NCBI GenBank assembly: GCA_031290985.1
Contig: JARLJW010000031.1
Location: 1 to 62,980 of the forward strand
From: Verrucomicrobiia bacterium
GTDB taxonomy: Bacteria; Verrucomicrobiota; Verrucomicrobiia; Limisphaerales; UBA11358
Length of the DNA: 62,980 bases
Reading direction: 5' to 3'
Under the pieces are notes generated by a model. That model was not told where the DNA came from. It searched no databases and saw only the letters and a program-made list of their open reading frames with translations. Positions 18,703 through 27,286 of the stretch are shown piece after piece (positions within the stretch are counted from its first letter, which is position 1; every line of letters begins with the position of its first letter). The translations under genes and the position numbers were made by a program.

Positions 18703-18725
18703 GGGGTACAATATGGGGTACAATG
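18703..18725. promoter_or_regulatory. Paired GGGGTACAAT motif
   Basis: Two copies of GGGGTACAAT (18703-18712 and 18715-18724), 12 bp apart, on the island side of att copy A. A single matching copy lies at the same relative position after att copy B. Candidate recombination-protein binding sites. Confidence 0.55.
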
Positions 18726-18961
18726 GAAGAAGCATACATTCAGTGTAATCCCCAGCATGGATCTGTGATCATCTGATGCGAAACTTGGCGGATACACTTG
18801 GAATAAGGCCAAATTGCAAAGCAAACACGGTCTTGGTGCCGGGGTGCTATTGGAGAAATGTTTCAGGCATGCCAAGGCGAGTTGCAGGAGTTCCTGTTCT
18901 GGCGTAGCCTCTGGATACGGAAGGAAAGTTAAACCCGAACAATCCATCAATACATTCTATT

Positions 18962-19171
18962 ATGAAAATTAGCGCACGGAACGTCATTCCCGGAAAAATC
19001 AAAACCATCAAGAAAGGTCCGATCAGCGCCTTGGTCACACTGGAAATTGCACCTGGAATCGAAATTGTTTCGAGCATCACCGCCGGGTCGGCCAGCGGTC
19101 TGAAGCTTAAGAAAGGTCAGAAAGCCTACGCCATCATCAAATCCTCAAGCGTGATGATCGGCACCGACTGA
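18962..19171 (+). CDS. mop: Molbindin (Mop domain) 1
   Basis: A 69-residue single TOBE/Mop domain protein starting MKISARNVIPGKIK with LKLKKGQKAYAIIKSSSVM near the end, the classic molybdate-binding molbindin pattern. Molbindins assemble into rings that bind molybdate or tungstate in the cytoplasm. It is the only plus-strand gene of the island and its stop lies 2 bp from that of the cytochrome b gene converging on it. It is about 45 percent identical by eye to the molbindin at 27074-27283. A role in storing molybdate for FeMo-cofactor is inferred from the company it keeps. Confidence 0.93.
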   Translation: MKISARNVIPGKIKTIKKGPISALVTLEIAPGIEIVSSITAGSASGLKLKKGQKAYAIIKSSSVMIGTD

Positions 19172-19172
19172 T

Positions 19173-19976
19173 TCATCTCACCGCAAATGCATGCCAAGCG
19201 GCGAGTCCCGCGAGCAGCAACATGGGCGCGGCGATGAGGCAGACGCGCCAGAGCCGTTGCCCGGCAGCCGGCGTGCTGACGAAGCCCAGCACTTCCGCCC
19301 CGGTGGCGATTCCGTTCGTCAGGTGATAGATCGCCGCCACGATGCCCAGCAGGTAAAACTGTGCAAACAGCAGGTTGCCCGGATGACCGGCGGGCAGCCC
19401 GTGCCAGAACCGCCAGATCGCGTTCGACGCCGAGCTGAAGGCGTGGCCGGGATCAAACCGGCCACCGAACCAGCGGTGCATCGTGACGACATGGAACAAG
19501 ATGAAGGCCAGCATGATCAGGGCGGTGACGCGTTGCAGCCACTGGCGCAGATCACTGCCGTGATGATGCTTTTCCACGCCGAACTTTAACTTTTCCCGCC
19601 GCAACGTTCTTAGCCCAAACGCCACATGGATGGTCAGCGGCAGGAAAATCAAGCCAACTTCCAGCACCGGCAGCAGCGCTCCGAGCGCGTGGTTGCGGTT
19701 GACCGCCGCTTGAAATGCATCCGGCCACAGGCCCAGCGCGTTGATGGCGAGATGCAGCACGAGAAATCCGCCCAGCAAAAAACCGGTGAGCGCGAGATAA
19801 TGGCGCGGGCAGGTGCGACCGCCGCAAGCGCATTTATGCGCCTCCTCCCCGTCAAACTTTAAAGCAAGAATGATGCGCGGGTCAGGTTGATTCACGACCG
19901 GCGTATGACGACCGTGACCACCGCAGCCGCAGGAACTTTTTTTACACCCGGATTTTGGCGCAGCTTCAAGGCACAT
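19173..19976 (-). CDS. Heme-b membrane protein with Cys-rich N-terminus
   Basis: A 267-residue protein, reading from ATG 19976 just 5 bp after the previous stop. The membrane part resembles the cytochrome b subunit of succinate dehydrogenase/fumarate reductase: about five helices with candidate heme-ligand His in LALTGFLLGGFLVLHLAI, FLPLTIHVAFGL, FILFHVVTMHRW and AAIYHLTNG. The first 58 residues are unusual, with Cys at 2, 11, 16 and 18 (CKKSSCGCGG) and at 49, 51 and 56 (CACGGRTC), enough for one or two metal clusters. No SdhA/SdhB genes are nearby. As the last gene of the nif transcript it may pass electrons between the quinone pool and a nif partner; that is inference. Confidence 0.72.
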   Translation of the reverse strand: MCLEAAPKSGCKKSSCGCGGHGRHTPVVNQPDPRIILALKFDGEEAHKCACGGRTCPRHYLALTGFLLGGFLVLHLAINALGLWPDAFQAAVNRNHALGALLPVLEVGLIFLPLTIHVAFGLRTLRREKLKFGVEKHHHGSDLRQWLQRVTALIMLAFILFHVVTMHRWFGGRFDPGHAFSSASNAIWRFWHGLPAGHPGNLLFAQFYLLGIVAAIYHLTNGIATGAEVLGFVSTPAAGQRLWRVCLIAAPMLLLAGLAAWHAFAVR

Positions 19977-19981
19977 GACAT

Positions 19982-20554
19982 CTATTTCTTCATGGCCTCG
20001 CGGCGGCCGCAGGTGCAACTGGGGCAGGGTTCGCCGGTGCCGTGCCCATGGCCTGGCTGCGCCTGCACCACCGTGGCGCCGATTTGCAGCGAGGTGGCGG
20101 CCCACTTCCAGTCGCCGCCGCCCGGGCCGCCGGTGAGCGCCAGGGTTTCCCCGAGCAGACGCGGTTTTTCCGGGACGGGTATTTCAAAGCTGTTCACATA
20201 GGCCGCCGCGTCACCGTCAATTTCCTGGTCCACGACCACGGCAAAATCCAGCGCCAGTTGCGTCGAAGTGTCGAGACAACTCCCGTGTATCCGGGTGAGT
20301 TCGTAGAGGCAGACGTTTGGGGCGTCTTTGCCCGCAACATCGAACAGCACCGCCAGTTCGTCCACCGCGCCGGCGAACCCGGCCAGCTTCAGCAACGTGG
20401 CCGCGCCCAACTTCCAGCTGCGCGTCCCGGCGGCGGGCAATTTATTGACGTGCTGCGCGATGAGTCCGTCGCGCCCGCCCAGTTTGAGCGGCCGGACTTT
20501 TTCATAGCGGACGGTTTCGGCGTTGGCGTATTTTTTATAGATCAGGAAGGCCAT
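19982..20554 (-). CDS. Unknown nif-cluster protein with CPSCTCG tail
   Basis: A 190-residue soluble protein that I do not recognise. Its ATG lies inside the 3' end of nifV (20-bp overlap), so it is almost certainly co-translated with it. The sequence is a mixed alpha/beta chain starting [18 protein letters not shown]. It ends with a His/Gly-rich linker (GHGHGTG) and a Cys cluster CPSCTCGRR that resembles the Cys clusters at the N-terminus of the next gene product. Internal Cys are near 82 and 93. A metal-binding partner of the heme-b protein is possible, based on adjacency and shared Cys motifs only. Confidence 0.7.
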   Translation of the reverse strand: MAFLIYKKYANAETVRYEKVRPLKLGGRDGLIAQHVNKLPAAGTRSWKLGAATLLKLAGFAGAVDELAVLFDVAGKDAPNVCLYELTRIHGSCLDTSTQLALDFAVVVDQEIDGDAAAYVNSFEIPVPEKPRLLGETLALTGGPGGGDWKWAATSLQIGATVVQAQPGHGHGTGEPCPSCTCGRREAMKK

Positions 20555-21683
20555 GGTTGTTTTTGAGTTGGTCGGCGAGTGATTTTAATTCGGCGTCGGA
20601 AAGGTTGCGTTTGTGGCTGGCGGACAACTGTCTGACCGCCGCCAGCAGGGCCGGCAGCAGCGCCGGCGGGAAATCTGTGTTCATCCGCTCCAGTTTTTCC
20701 CGGAGCAGCCGCGTGCCGGAGTGACGGCCCATGACCATTTCCGTCGGCGCGTGCCCGACGTCCTCGGCGGCGAACGGCTCGTAGGTCGCGCGGTCTTCCA
20801 GCAGGCCGCCGCAGTGAATGCCCGATTCGTGACGGAAAACCGCCAGACCCGTGACCGGTTTGTCCGGCGCGAGCGGGCGTCGGGCCGCGTGCGCAACCAG
20901 ATCGCCCAGGGCGGAAAGCCGGCGCGCATCCACGCCGCAATTTATCCCCAGCGTGAGCCGTGCGGCCATGACGACTTCATCCAGCGGCGCGTTGCCCGCG
21001 CGTTCGCCCAGGCCGTTGACGGTGACGCTCGCGGCATCCGCGCCGGAGGCGAGCGCGGCGATGGTGTTCGCCGTCGCCATGCCGAGGTCGTTGTGCCCGT
21101 GAAATTCCAGGCTTAAATTGGGCGTGGCGGCGCGCAGGGCGGAAAACAGTTCCGCCGTTTGCAGCGGGTTGAGGAGGCCCACCGTATCGGCGATCCGCAG
21201 CCGGCAAAGCCCGGCGGCTTCCGCGGCCTCTGCAAATTCGATGAGAAATTCGCGGTCCGCCCGCGACGCGTCCTGCGCGCCGACGGAGAGGAACTGAAAC
21301 GGCTCGCGGAATTCATCGGCGAGTTCTTCCAGTGTGCGCAACACCCAGGCGCGGTCTTTTTTCCAGGCGCGAAGATGGATTTCTGAAACCGGCAATGAAA
21401 AGTGCGCGCCATGGACCCGGCAGCGCGTGGCCGCGTGCAGGTCCGCGCGCGTTCCGCGGCACCAGGTCGTCAGTCGCACGCCGACAATGCGGTCGCTGAC
21501 GGCGTTGATGTCGTCGATTTCCGTCTGCCCCATCGCGGGGATGCCGAGTTCGAGTTCCGGCACCCCGGCGCGGGCCAGCGCGGCGGCGATGCCGATTTTC
21601 TCGGCGCGGGAAAACGCCACGCCCGCCGCCTGCTCGCCATCGCGCAGCGTTGTGTCAATGAGATGGATCCCGCCGGGGCTCAT
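20535..21683 (-). CDS. nifV: Homocitrate synthase NifV
   Basis: A 382-residue member of the alpha-isopropylmalate/homocitrate synthase family. DTTLRDGEQ (10-18) is the family's active-site signature, EFHGHNDLG (about 191-199) gives the metal-binding HxH, and [14 protein letters not shown] (about 222-235) is the second conserved block. The protein lacks the long regulatory C-terminal domain of leucine-feedback enzymes, as NifV proteins do. It makes the homocitrate ligand of FeMo-cofactor from acetyl-CoA and 2-oxoglutarate. Its ATG overlaps the ferredoxin stop (ATGA). Confidence 0.95.
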   Translation of the reverse strand: MSPGGIHLIDTTLRDGEQAAGVAFSRAEKIGIAAALARAGVPELELGIPAMGQTEIDDINAVSDRIVGVRLTTWCRGTRADLHAATRCRVHGAHFSLPVSEIHLRAWKKDRAWVLRTLEELADEFREPFQFLSVGAQDASRADREFLIEFAEAAEAAGLCRLRIADTVGLLNPLQTAELFSALRAATPNLSLEFHGHNDLGMATANTIAALASGADAASVTVNGLGERAGNAPLDEVVMAARLTLGINCGVDARRLSALGDLVAHAARRPLAPDKPVTGLAVFRHESGIHCGGLLEDRATYEPFAAEDVGHAPTEMVMGRHSGTRLLREKLERMNTDFPPALLPALLAAVRQLSASHKRNLSDAELKSLADQLKNNHGLPDL

Positions 21684-21985
21684 GCAAACAAGGTCGCCGG
21701 CGGCAGGGCGGTTTTTTCTTCGAGGCTGTCGAGGATGGCCTCGGCGGTCTGGAGGGTCGCTTGTTTATACCAGACGTTTTCGGGGTAAACGACCATCACC
21801 GGGCCGCTGTCGCAGATGTTCATGCAGCCGGTGCTGGAGACCATGACGTCGTCCAGGCCGCGATCCTGCACCTCCAAAGTGAGGTGTTGCAGCAGATGCG
21901 AGGACTCTTTTTTGTGGCAGACGCCCGCCGCGCCGGTGGGACGAAAACTGCCGCAGACAAATATATGATGACTTGGTTTGCTCAT
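21680..21985 (-). CDS. Thioredoxin-like [2Fe-2S] ferredoxin
   Basis: A 101-residue ferredoxin of the thioredoxin-like [2Fe-2S] class. Ligands are C11 and C23 ([15 protein letters not shown]) and C54 and C58 (STGCMNICD). The start ATG 21985 gives the family's normal N-terminus; longer in-frame readings run into non-coding sequence. Such ferredoxins accompany nif genes in many diazotrophs and may serve FeMo-cofactor assembly or electron transfer to NifH. The gap to nifB is 241 bp, long for this cluster, so it may have its own leader. A -24-like TGGCACT near 22146 lacks a proper -12 GC. Confidence 0.93.
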   Translation of the reverse strand: MSKPSHHIFVCGSFRPTGAAGVCHKKESSHLLQHLTLEVQDRGLDDVMVSSTGCMNICDSGPVMVVYPENVWYKQATLQTAEAILDSLEEKTALPPATLFA

Positions 21986-22226
21986 GATTACCTGATGGTT
22001 GTTAGTTGCTGGTTGTTGGCGAAAAAATTGACCGCGGATGGACACGAATGAATGCGCCGGGAATCTGGACCGCGGTGGCTGCGCGCGCCGGCTGCCACGC
22101 CCATGGGACGGCGGCTCGACCCGGGAAGCAGAAGGGTGTCTTGCTTCCAGACGGAGTGCCAAAGCGGCGGCCGCACGTCTTTCAAATCAACAAAATATTT
22201 ATGTTTATGCCGGTTCATGGTCTGGT

Positions 22227-23555
22227 TCAGCCGCAGCCGGTGCCGGTGCCTTTGCACGTCACCCCCGCGCCGCAACTGGTGAAACGCCGTTTCATCCCGG
22301 CGGGAACCGGCTGGCCGGCAAACACCGCGCGCAAGCCCTCGTCGATCATGCCTTCCATTTCGATGACTTTCAGCCCGTGCTGCGTAAGGACTTTCATCGG
22401 CGTCGGCCCGGCGGCGTTGACCAGCAGCGCGCGGCAGTCTTTCAAAGCGACGGCCAGCCCGGCCCAGCGTTCGTCGCCGCCACCTTCGGGCGGCGCCGGG
22501 CGGGTTTCTTTCACGCGATAATTTCCGGGCGCGCCCGCCTCCTGTTCATAAACCAAAAACCGTCCGGCTTCGCCGAGATGCTGGTTCACCAGCACGCCTT
22601 CCATCGTGGCGACGGCGACGTAGGGCCGCAGGTCGTTTTCCGCCGGGTTCAAAGTCGCATTCGCGTAATGTTTCAACGCATCGTGCTGGTCCGTGGTCAT
22701 GTTTTCGCCAATGAAACCGACGGCATCCGCGCGGCAGCGGGCGCAATGCGTCATCTGCGGCAGCAATTGTCCGCATTGCAGGCGCAGGCGCGCCGTGGTC
22801 ATCGTGTCGGGCGGCGGCACATCCGCGAAGACCGCGCCTTTCACCGGCACCAGCGCCATGAGGTTCATGATGTCCGCGCCGAGGGCGGAGACTTTCTTGG
22901 CGACTTCCGGGATGTGATCGTCATTCACGCCGGGCATGATGATGGTGTTGACCTTCACCGTGATGCCGCGCGCCTTGAGTTTGACGAGCGCGTCCATCTG
23001 CCGCGCGCACAATACCGCCGCCGCCTCTTCGCCGCGCAACGGTCGCCGGCCATCGCGCACCCAGGAGTAAATCCCGCCGCCGATCACCGGGTCCACCGCG
23101 TTGATGGTCAGCGTGACATGGCTGACCTGCAGCCCGGCCATTTCGTCAACGTACGGCGCGACATTCAGGCCGTTCGTGGCCACGCACAAAATCATTTTCG
23201 GAAAATGTTTCCGTGTCAGCCGCAGCGTCTCCATGGTCTCCTCGGGATTGGCGAACGGGTCGCCGGGGCCGGCGATGCCCATGACGGAAATTTCGGGGCG
23301 CTTCGCCACCACGTCGCGGAGATACGCCAGCGCCTGCTGCGGGGTCAGCACGGTGCTCGTCACGCCGGGACGGCTTTCGTTCATGCAGTCATATTTGCGG
23401 TTGCAGAAATTGCACTGGATGTTGCAGCGCGGCGCGACGGGCAGATGTACGCGGCCGAACTTCTTGTGCGCCTCCTTGTCAAAGCACGGATGGTTTTTGA
23501 AATCAACGGGCGCGAGCTGGGACGCACCGCAGGCTGGTTCAAGGGTTGAGATCAT
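22227..23555 (-). CDS. nifB: NifB, FeMo-cofactor core synthase
   Basis: A 442-residue radical SAM enzyme that fuses [4Fe-4S] units and inserts carbide to make NifB-co. The SAM-cluster motif is C44-x3-C48-x2-C51 (PRCNIQCNFCNRKYDC), followed by IAGPGDPFAN and TINAVDP blocks. An HCARCRADAVG segment near 270 gives extra Cys ligands. The C-terminal third (from about 310, YVAVATMEGVLVNQHLG) is a NifX-like cofactor-binding domain. Its ATG overlaps the nifN stop, so both come from the same message. The extreme C-terminus (CGAGVTCKGTGTGCG) is Cys- and Gly-rich. Confidence 0.97.
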   Translation of the reverse strand: MISTLEPACGASQLAPVDFKNHPCFDKEAHKKFGRVHLPVAPRCNIQCNFCNRKYDCMNESRPGVTSTVLTPQQALAYLRDVVAKRPEISVMGIAGPGDPFANPEETMETLRLTRKHFPKMILCVATNGLNVAPYVDEMAGLQVSHVTLTINAVDPVIGGGIYSWVRDGRRPLRGEEAAAVLCARQMDALVKLKARGITVKVNTIIMPGVNDDHIPEVAKKVSALGADIMNLMALVPVKGAVFADVPPPDTMTTARLRLQCGQLLPQMTHCARCRADAVGFIGENMTTDQHDALKHYANATLNPAENDLRPYVAVATMEGVLVNQHLGEAGRFLVYEQEAGAPGNYRVKETRPAPPEGGGDERWAGLAVALKDCRALLVNAAGPTPMKVLTQHGLKVIEMEGMIDEGLRAVFAGQPVPAGMKRRFTSCGAGVTCKGTGTGCG

Positions 23556-25096
23556 AGGTAGCTGTAGCCGATGGGTGATTTCTCCTGTTTCACTTCGAGC
23601 AACGCGTTAACGATGCGGTCATAGAGTTCCTGGGCCCCGCGATAGCCCAGGTGCAGCACCCGCTGGCCGCCGATGCGGTCATGAATGGGAAAGCCGACCC
23701 GGATGAGCGGCACGTTCAACTTGCGCGCAATCGAATAGCCCTTGCTGCTGCCGATGAGAAAGTCTGGCTTCAAGTCCGGCGCGATCTCGGCGATCTCCGC
23801 AAAATCAAACCCTTCCTTCACCAGCGTTTCGGAGGACAGCAGCGGCACGGCTGCGCGCAGGCATTTCTCGAGCTGTTTGCTGCGGCCGCCGCTGGCGCAC
23901 AATACCGGCGTCACGCCAATTTCTGACAGCAGCGCCGTCAGGCCGACCACCAAATCTTCCTCGCCGAACACGATGGCGCGTTTTTCAAACGTATATTTGT
24001 GGCCGTCAATGAGGCTGTCCACCAGCCGGCCGCGCTCGCGCTGATATTTCAGCGGGATTTCGCCGCCGGCAATTTCCGCCAGCGTGTTGAACAGGGCGTC
24101 GCTTTCGCGAATGCCGATGGGCAGCCCCAGCAGCCGGCGGGGGATGGAAAACTTGTTTTCCAAGACGGTCCCGGCGGTTTTGGTTTCCACCAGCGTGCGG
24201 CCGAATTCAACGGTCGCCTGCGCCGAACCCAGCAACCTGATGGCGGCGATGGGCGTGCCGCCGGATTGCAGTTTTTCGTACTCCGACCAGGTCGCGCCGT
24301 CCATGGTCTCCGAATAATCCGGCAGCAGCGTGAGCGGCAGGCTGAAGTCGGTGAAGATTTCCTTCAGGTGCCGCAAGTCGGCGGTGGAGACCATGCCGGG
24401 AAACAGCGTGACATGTTTGCTCTTTTCACCGGCGACCGCCAGTTGCGCCACCAGCTCCCGCACCGCCGAGTGGAAGCCGTCCATGTGCGTGCCGCGATAG
24501 CTGGCCGTCGAAACATGGACGATGGGGGCGGCGGCGTTTTCACCGTGCTTCTCCTTGAGATCGCGGATCAACTGCCCCATGTCCTCGCCGATGGTTTCGG
24601 CCAGGCATGTCGTGGCGGCGCCGATGAGCTGCGGCTGGTATTGGCGGGTGATGTTCAGCGCGCCCTGCGAGAAATTCTTGCTGCCGCCGAAAATCGCGCT
24701 CTCCTCGTGGAAGTTCGACGAGGCGATGTCAATCGGCTCGCGGAAATGGCTGATGAGATAGCGCCGGATGTAAGTCGAGCAGCCCTGCGAGCCGTGCAAA
24801 AACGGGATGCAGCCCTCGACGCCGCGAAACGCCAGGCACGCGCCCAGCGGCGTGCAGAGCTTGCAGGCATTTCGGGTGGAGGTAAAATTCTTGGATTGCG
24901 GCTCTTCTTCCTCCGTAGCCGACGTCAGGAGGCTCTGGTCAAAGGAATTTTCAGCGTGAGCCTCCGTACGCCGGCTGCTGCAAGATTCGGCGCCGGCGGT
25001 GCAGTTGGCCAGGCCCTGGCAGTCCGCCGGACTGCTGCAAGTTCCAGGGCAGCTTGCGGTGTCCTCCAACGGTTCCTGAATGTCAGTTTTCAGCAC
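23552..25096 (-). CDS. nifN: NifN with Cys-rich N-terminal extension
   Basis: A 514-residue FeMo-cofactor scaffold subunit. The family core begins near residue 72 with NACKLCTPLGACLAFRGVEG, then FLHGSQGCSTYIRRYLISHF and TTCLAETIGEDMG, as in NifN of anaerobes such as green sulfur bacteria. The first 70 residues are extra and hold six Cys (CPGTCSSPADC and following). The start is uncertain. A sigma-54 promoter at 25112-25127 predicts transcription from about 25101, only a few bases before the GTG at 25096. Translation may therefore be leaderless or start at the in-frame TTG at 25069. It partners with NifE. Confidence 0.92.
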   Translation of the reverse strand: MLKTDIQEPLEDTASCPGTCSSPADCQGLANCTAGAESCSSRRTEAHAENSFDQSLLTSATEEEEPQSKNFTSTRNACKLCTPLGACLAFRGVEGCIPFLHGSQGCSTYIRRYLISHFREPIDIASSNFHEESAIFGGSKNFSQGALNITRQYQPQLIGAATTCLAETIGEDMGQLIRDLKEKHGENAAAPIVHVSTASYRGTHMDGFHSAVRELVAQLAVAGEKSKHVTLFPGMVSTADLRHLKEIFTDFSLPLTLLPDYSETMDGATWSEYEKLQSGGTPIAAIRLLGSAQATVEFGRTLVETKTAGTVLENKFSIPRRLLGLPIGIRESDALFNTLAEIAGGEIPLKYQRERGRLVDSLIDGHKYTFEKRAIVFGEEDLVVGLTALLSEIGVTPVLCASGGRSKQLEKCLRAAVPLLSSETLVKEGFDFAEIAEIAPDLKPDFLIGSSKGYSIARKLNVPLIRVGFPIHDRIGGQRVLHLGYRGAQELYDRIVNALLEVKQEKSPIGYSYL

Positions 25097-25111
25097 AGCA
25101 ACTGGCTTTAT

Positions 25112-25127
25112 TGCAAGCCGGATGCCA
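25112..25127 (-). promoter_or_regulatory. Sigma-54 promoter of nifN
   Basis: Minus-strand TGGCATC-CGGC-TTGCA matches the -24/-12 consensus TGGCACG-N4-TTGCW, with GG and GC at correct spacing. The expected transcription start is near 25101. It would drive nifN-nifB and possibly the genes beyond. No TGT-N10-ACA NifA site was found in the 160 bp upstream. Confidence 0.82.
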
Positions 25128-25288
25128 ACTCATCGCGGATCGTCAAACAACTTGGAATACTCATGGAATATGCGGGTTCCCCGCTGTTCTCGGTCGAAGG
25201 TCGAAGGGGCCAAAGGATTGGCTGGCTCAACATTCCTGCCCTGGCGCAAGTACTGGATCAGCAGAAATAAATTATAAGCAGAAAATAG

Positions 25289-25324
25289 CACACACCGCAT
25301 TGTTGCCGCGCAATGCGGTGTGTG
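25289..25324. terminator. Perfect 14-bp hairpin between nifE and nifN
   Basis: CACACACCGCATTG (25289-25302) and its exact complement CAATGCGGTGTGTG (25311-25324) enclose an 8-nt loop. On the nifE transcript it is followed by GCTATTTTC, a weak T-run. It probably ends or attenuates the nifE transcript, or stabilises its 3' end. Confidence 0.65.
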
Positions 25325-25652
25325 ATTTTAAATCTTCCACCCGTTTTGTCCAGCCAAATATCGACTTCATTCGGAAGAATACTTCGGGAGCGCAGGCTGC
25401 AAGTGCAGCCACATCACTCAAAACGTTCTGTGAACAACATCATTCCACCGAAAACTTCGAAGAACCAATATGCGTATTTCAAATGCTGGCAGCGGCGGGA
25501 ATGGTTCTGCCGTCCGGGCGAAGCCAACATTTGCGTAGGATTCAAAATTAAAGACACCTAAACGTAGGCGCGCTCTGCCGGGTGGCGGCGGACGGGAGCG
25601 GACGGGGTATTCGGGAAATCACTGACGAAGGCCGGCGGCAAAAAAACACGGT

Positions 25653-27077
25653 TTACACGACGGCGTTCTGCGGCAGCACGGCGGCGCGTTTCGCCCTTCT
25701 CGGCGCGAACTGCCAGACGGGGCTGGCCACGCTGGCATATACTTCCTTCGCGAAGTTCAACATGCCAATGTAGCCGGCGAGCGGTTCCTTGCGCTCGTGG
25801 TTATGATCGCAGAAACCGATGCCGAGCTTGTAGGCGATGGGACGCTCCTTTACACCGCCGATGAACAAGTCCACATCCTTCTCGAGGCAAAACTTTGCCA
25901 GTTCGAGCGGATTGGCATCATCCACGATGATCGTGCCCGGATCAGCCATTTCCTGAAGCTGTTTGTAGTCATCCTGGTCGCCGGTCTGCGAGCCCACGAT
26001 GGCCGTCTCCATGCCGATGAGCCGCAACGCACGCATCAGCGAAAACGCCTTGAACGAGCCGCCGACGTAGATCGCCGCCTTTTTGCCCAGCAGCTTTTGC
26101 TTGTAGCGCAGCAGTTCGGGATAAATGGCGGCAACTTCCTCGCGCACGAGGTTTTGCGCCCGCGCCATGATCTCCGGCGCGTCCGGGAAAAATTTCGCGG
26201 CCTCGTACAGCGCGGCGCTCATGTCCTCGATGCCAAAATACGAAACCCGCTTGAAGGGGATGCCGAAATCACGCTCCATCATCTTCGCCAAACTGGTCAT
26301 CGAGCCGGAGCATTGGACCAGGTTTAATTTCGCGCCGTGGGCACGGCGGATCTCTTCGACGCGCGAATCACCGGTGAGGCAGGAAACCACCTCAATGCCC
26401 AGGCGCTTGTAGTAATCGCGCAGCACCCACGTTTCGCCGGCCAGATTGAATTCGCCCAGAATGTTGATGCTGTGCGGGCTGATGTTGGAGGTGTCACCGG
26501 TGCCGATGAGCTTGTAAAGGGCGTCGCACGCGGCCTTGTAGCCGTCTTTCTTCGTGCCTTTGAAACCTTCGGAATGGACCCCGAGCACGGGGATGCCCGT
26601 CTTTTTGGAAACGCGTTGGCAGACGGCGCTCACGTCGTCGCCGATGAGGCCCACGATGCAGGTGGAATAAACAAAGGCGGCCTTGGGTGAATGATGCGCG
26701 ATCAGTTCGGTCAGCGCGGCTTCCAGCTTCTTCTCGCCGCCATAGATCACGTCCATCTCCTGGAGGTCGGTGGTGAAGCTGTGGCGGTGCAGTTGCGGCC
26801 CGCTGGACAAGGCGCCGCGAATATCCCAGGTGTAAGCGGCACAGCCCACCGGACCATGGACGATGTGCAGCGCATCGGCGATCGGATACAGCACCACCCG
26901 CGAACCGCAGAAGACACAGGCGCGCTGGCTCACCGAACCGGCGGTGCTGGCCTTGCCGCAGGCCATTTCGGTGGCGGCGACACCCTGGCCGCCCTTGTGG
27001 ACGACCTGCTTTTCACGGCCTGGAAGAAGCTCAATCATCATTTCATTGGCCGCATTTTGCAACCCGGGTTTCCTCAA
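25653..27077 (-). CDS. nifE: NifE, FeMo-cofactor scaffold subunit
   Basis: A 474-residue scaffold protein that with NifN matures NifB-co into FeMo-cofactor. Recognisable blocks are QRACVFCGSRVVLYPIADAL, HGPVGCAAYTWDIRG, STCIVGLIGDD, HSEGFKGTKKDGY and FGIEDMSAALYEAAKFF. Cys residues in CVFCG, GPVGC and STC match NifE cluster ligands. Translation starts either at TTG 27077, which overlaps the mop stop (TTGA), or at the ATG pair at 27041. It is the last gene before the long spacer. Confidence 0.96.
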   Translation of the reverse strand: MRKPGLQNAANEMMIELLPGREKQVVHKGGQGVAATEMACGKASTAGSVSQRACVFCGSRVVLYPIADALHIVHGPVGCAAYTWDIRGALSSGPQLHRHSFTTDLQEMDVIYGGEKKLEAALTELIAHHSPKAAFVYSTCIVGLIGDDVSAVCQRVSKKTGIPVLGVHSEGFKGTKKDGYKAACDALYKLIGTGDTSNISPHSINILGEFNLAGETWVLRDYYKRLGIEVVSCLTGDSRVEEIRRAHGAKLNLVQCSGSMTSLAKMMERDFGIPFKRVSYFGIEDMSAALYEAAKFFPDAPEIMARAQNLVREEVAAIYPELLRYKQKLLGKKAAIYVGGSFKAFSLMRALRLIGMETAIVGSQTGDQDDYKQLQEMADPGTIIVDDANPLELAKFCLEKDVDLFIGGVKERPIAYKLGIGFCDHNHERKEPLAGYIGMLNFAKEVYASVASPVWQFAPRRAKRAAVLPQNAVV

Positions 27078-27283
27078 GGTACGGCCAGCAGGATGTCCGA
27101 CGCCTTGATGACCGCGATGACCGGCGAACCTTTTTTTAGCTTGAGCGTTTTGGCGGAAGCCTTGGTGATGACCGAGACGATTTCCCCGCCACCCGGCAGG
27201 ACGATGACGACCTCGGCGTTGACCACGCCGCTGGTGATGGATTTGACCTGGCCGGCGAGCTGGTTGCGGGCGCTGATTTTCAT
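27074..27283 (-). CDS. mop: Molbindin (Mop domain) 2
   Basis: A 69-residue single-domain molbindin starting MKISARNQLAGQVKSI with AKTLKLKKGSPVIAVIKAS near the end. It sits between nifK and nifE, 3 bp after nifK and overlapping the nifE start, so it must be expressed with nitrogenase. It probably buffers molybdate for cofactor assembly. It is a homologue of the plus-strand molbindin at 18962. Confidence 0.94.
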   Translation of the reverse strand: MKISARNQLAGQVKSITSGVVNAEVVIVLPGGGEIVSVITKASAKTLKLKKGSPVIAVIKASDILLAVP

Positions 27284-27286
27284 TGT

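Larger units (their letters stand above)
18092..18961. other. Left junction of the tRNA-Ser island
   Basis: No intact gene. From left to right the stretch holds a small GC-rich hairpin (18140-18161), a decayed integrase 5' end (18318-18465), a degenerate pair of GGGGTACAATG-like motifs (18474-18497), the 5' half of tRNA-Ser (18547-18588), about 110 bp similar to the DNA right of the second tRNA half, another motif pair (18703-18725) and the leader of the plus-strand mop gene. Confidence 0.7.
25097..25652. other. Long nifE-nifN spacer
   Basis: This 556-bp gap has no convincing gene; the overlapping frames on both strands lack family features. It contains a perfect 14-bp hairpin (25289-25324) and, at its nifN end, a sigma-54 promoter (25112-25127). 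In most diazotrophs nifE and nifN are adjacent, so this spacer splits the cluster into two transcriptional units. Confidence 0.75.

Noticed and set aside
22137..22152. Possible sigma-54 promoter before the [2Fe-2S] ferredoxin
   Set aside because: TGGCACT has a good -24, but the -12 position reads CTGGA, with GG instead of the essential GC.
25081..25097. TGT-N11-ACA resembling a NifA upstream site
   Set aside because: Spacing is 11 rather than 10 and it lies downstream of the nifN promoter, at the start codon, so it is not an upstream activator site.
25054..25551. 165-codon plus-strand frame in the nifE-nifN spacer
   Set aside because: It overlaps the nifN start and the perfect hairpin and shows no domain. 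It is more likely untranslated spacer.
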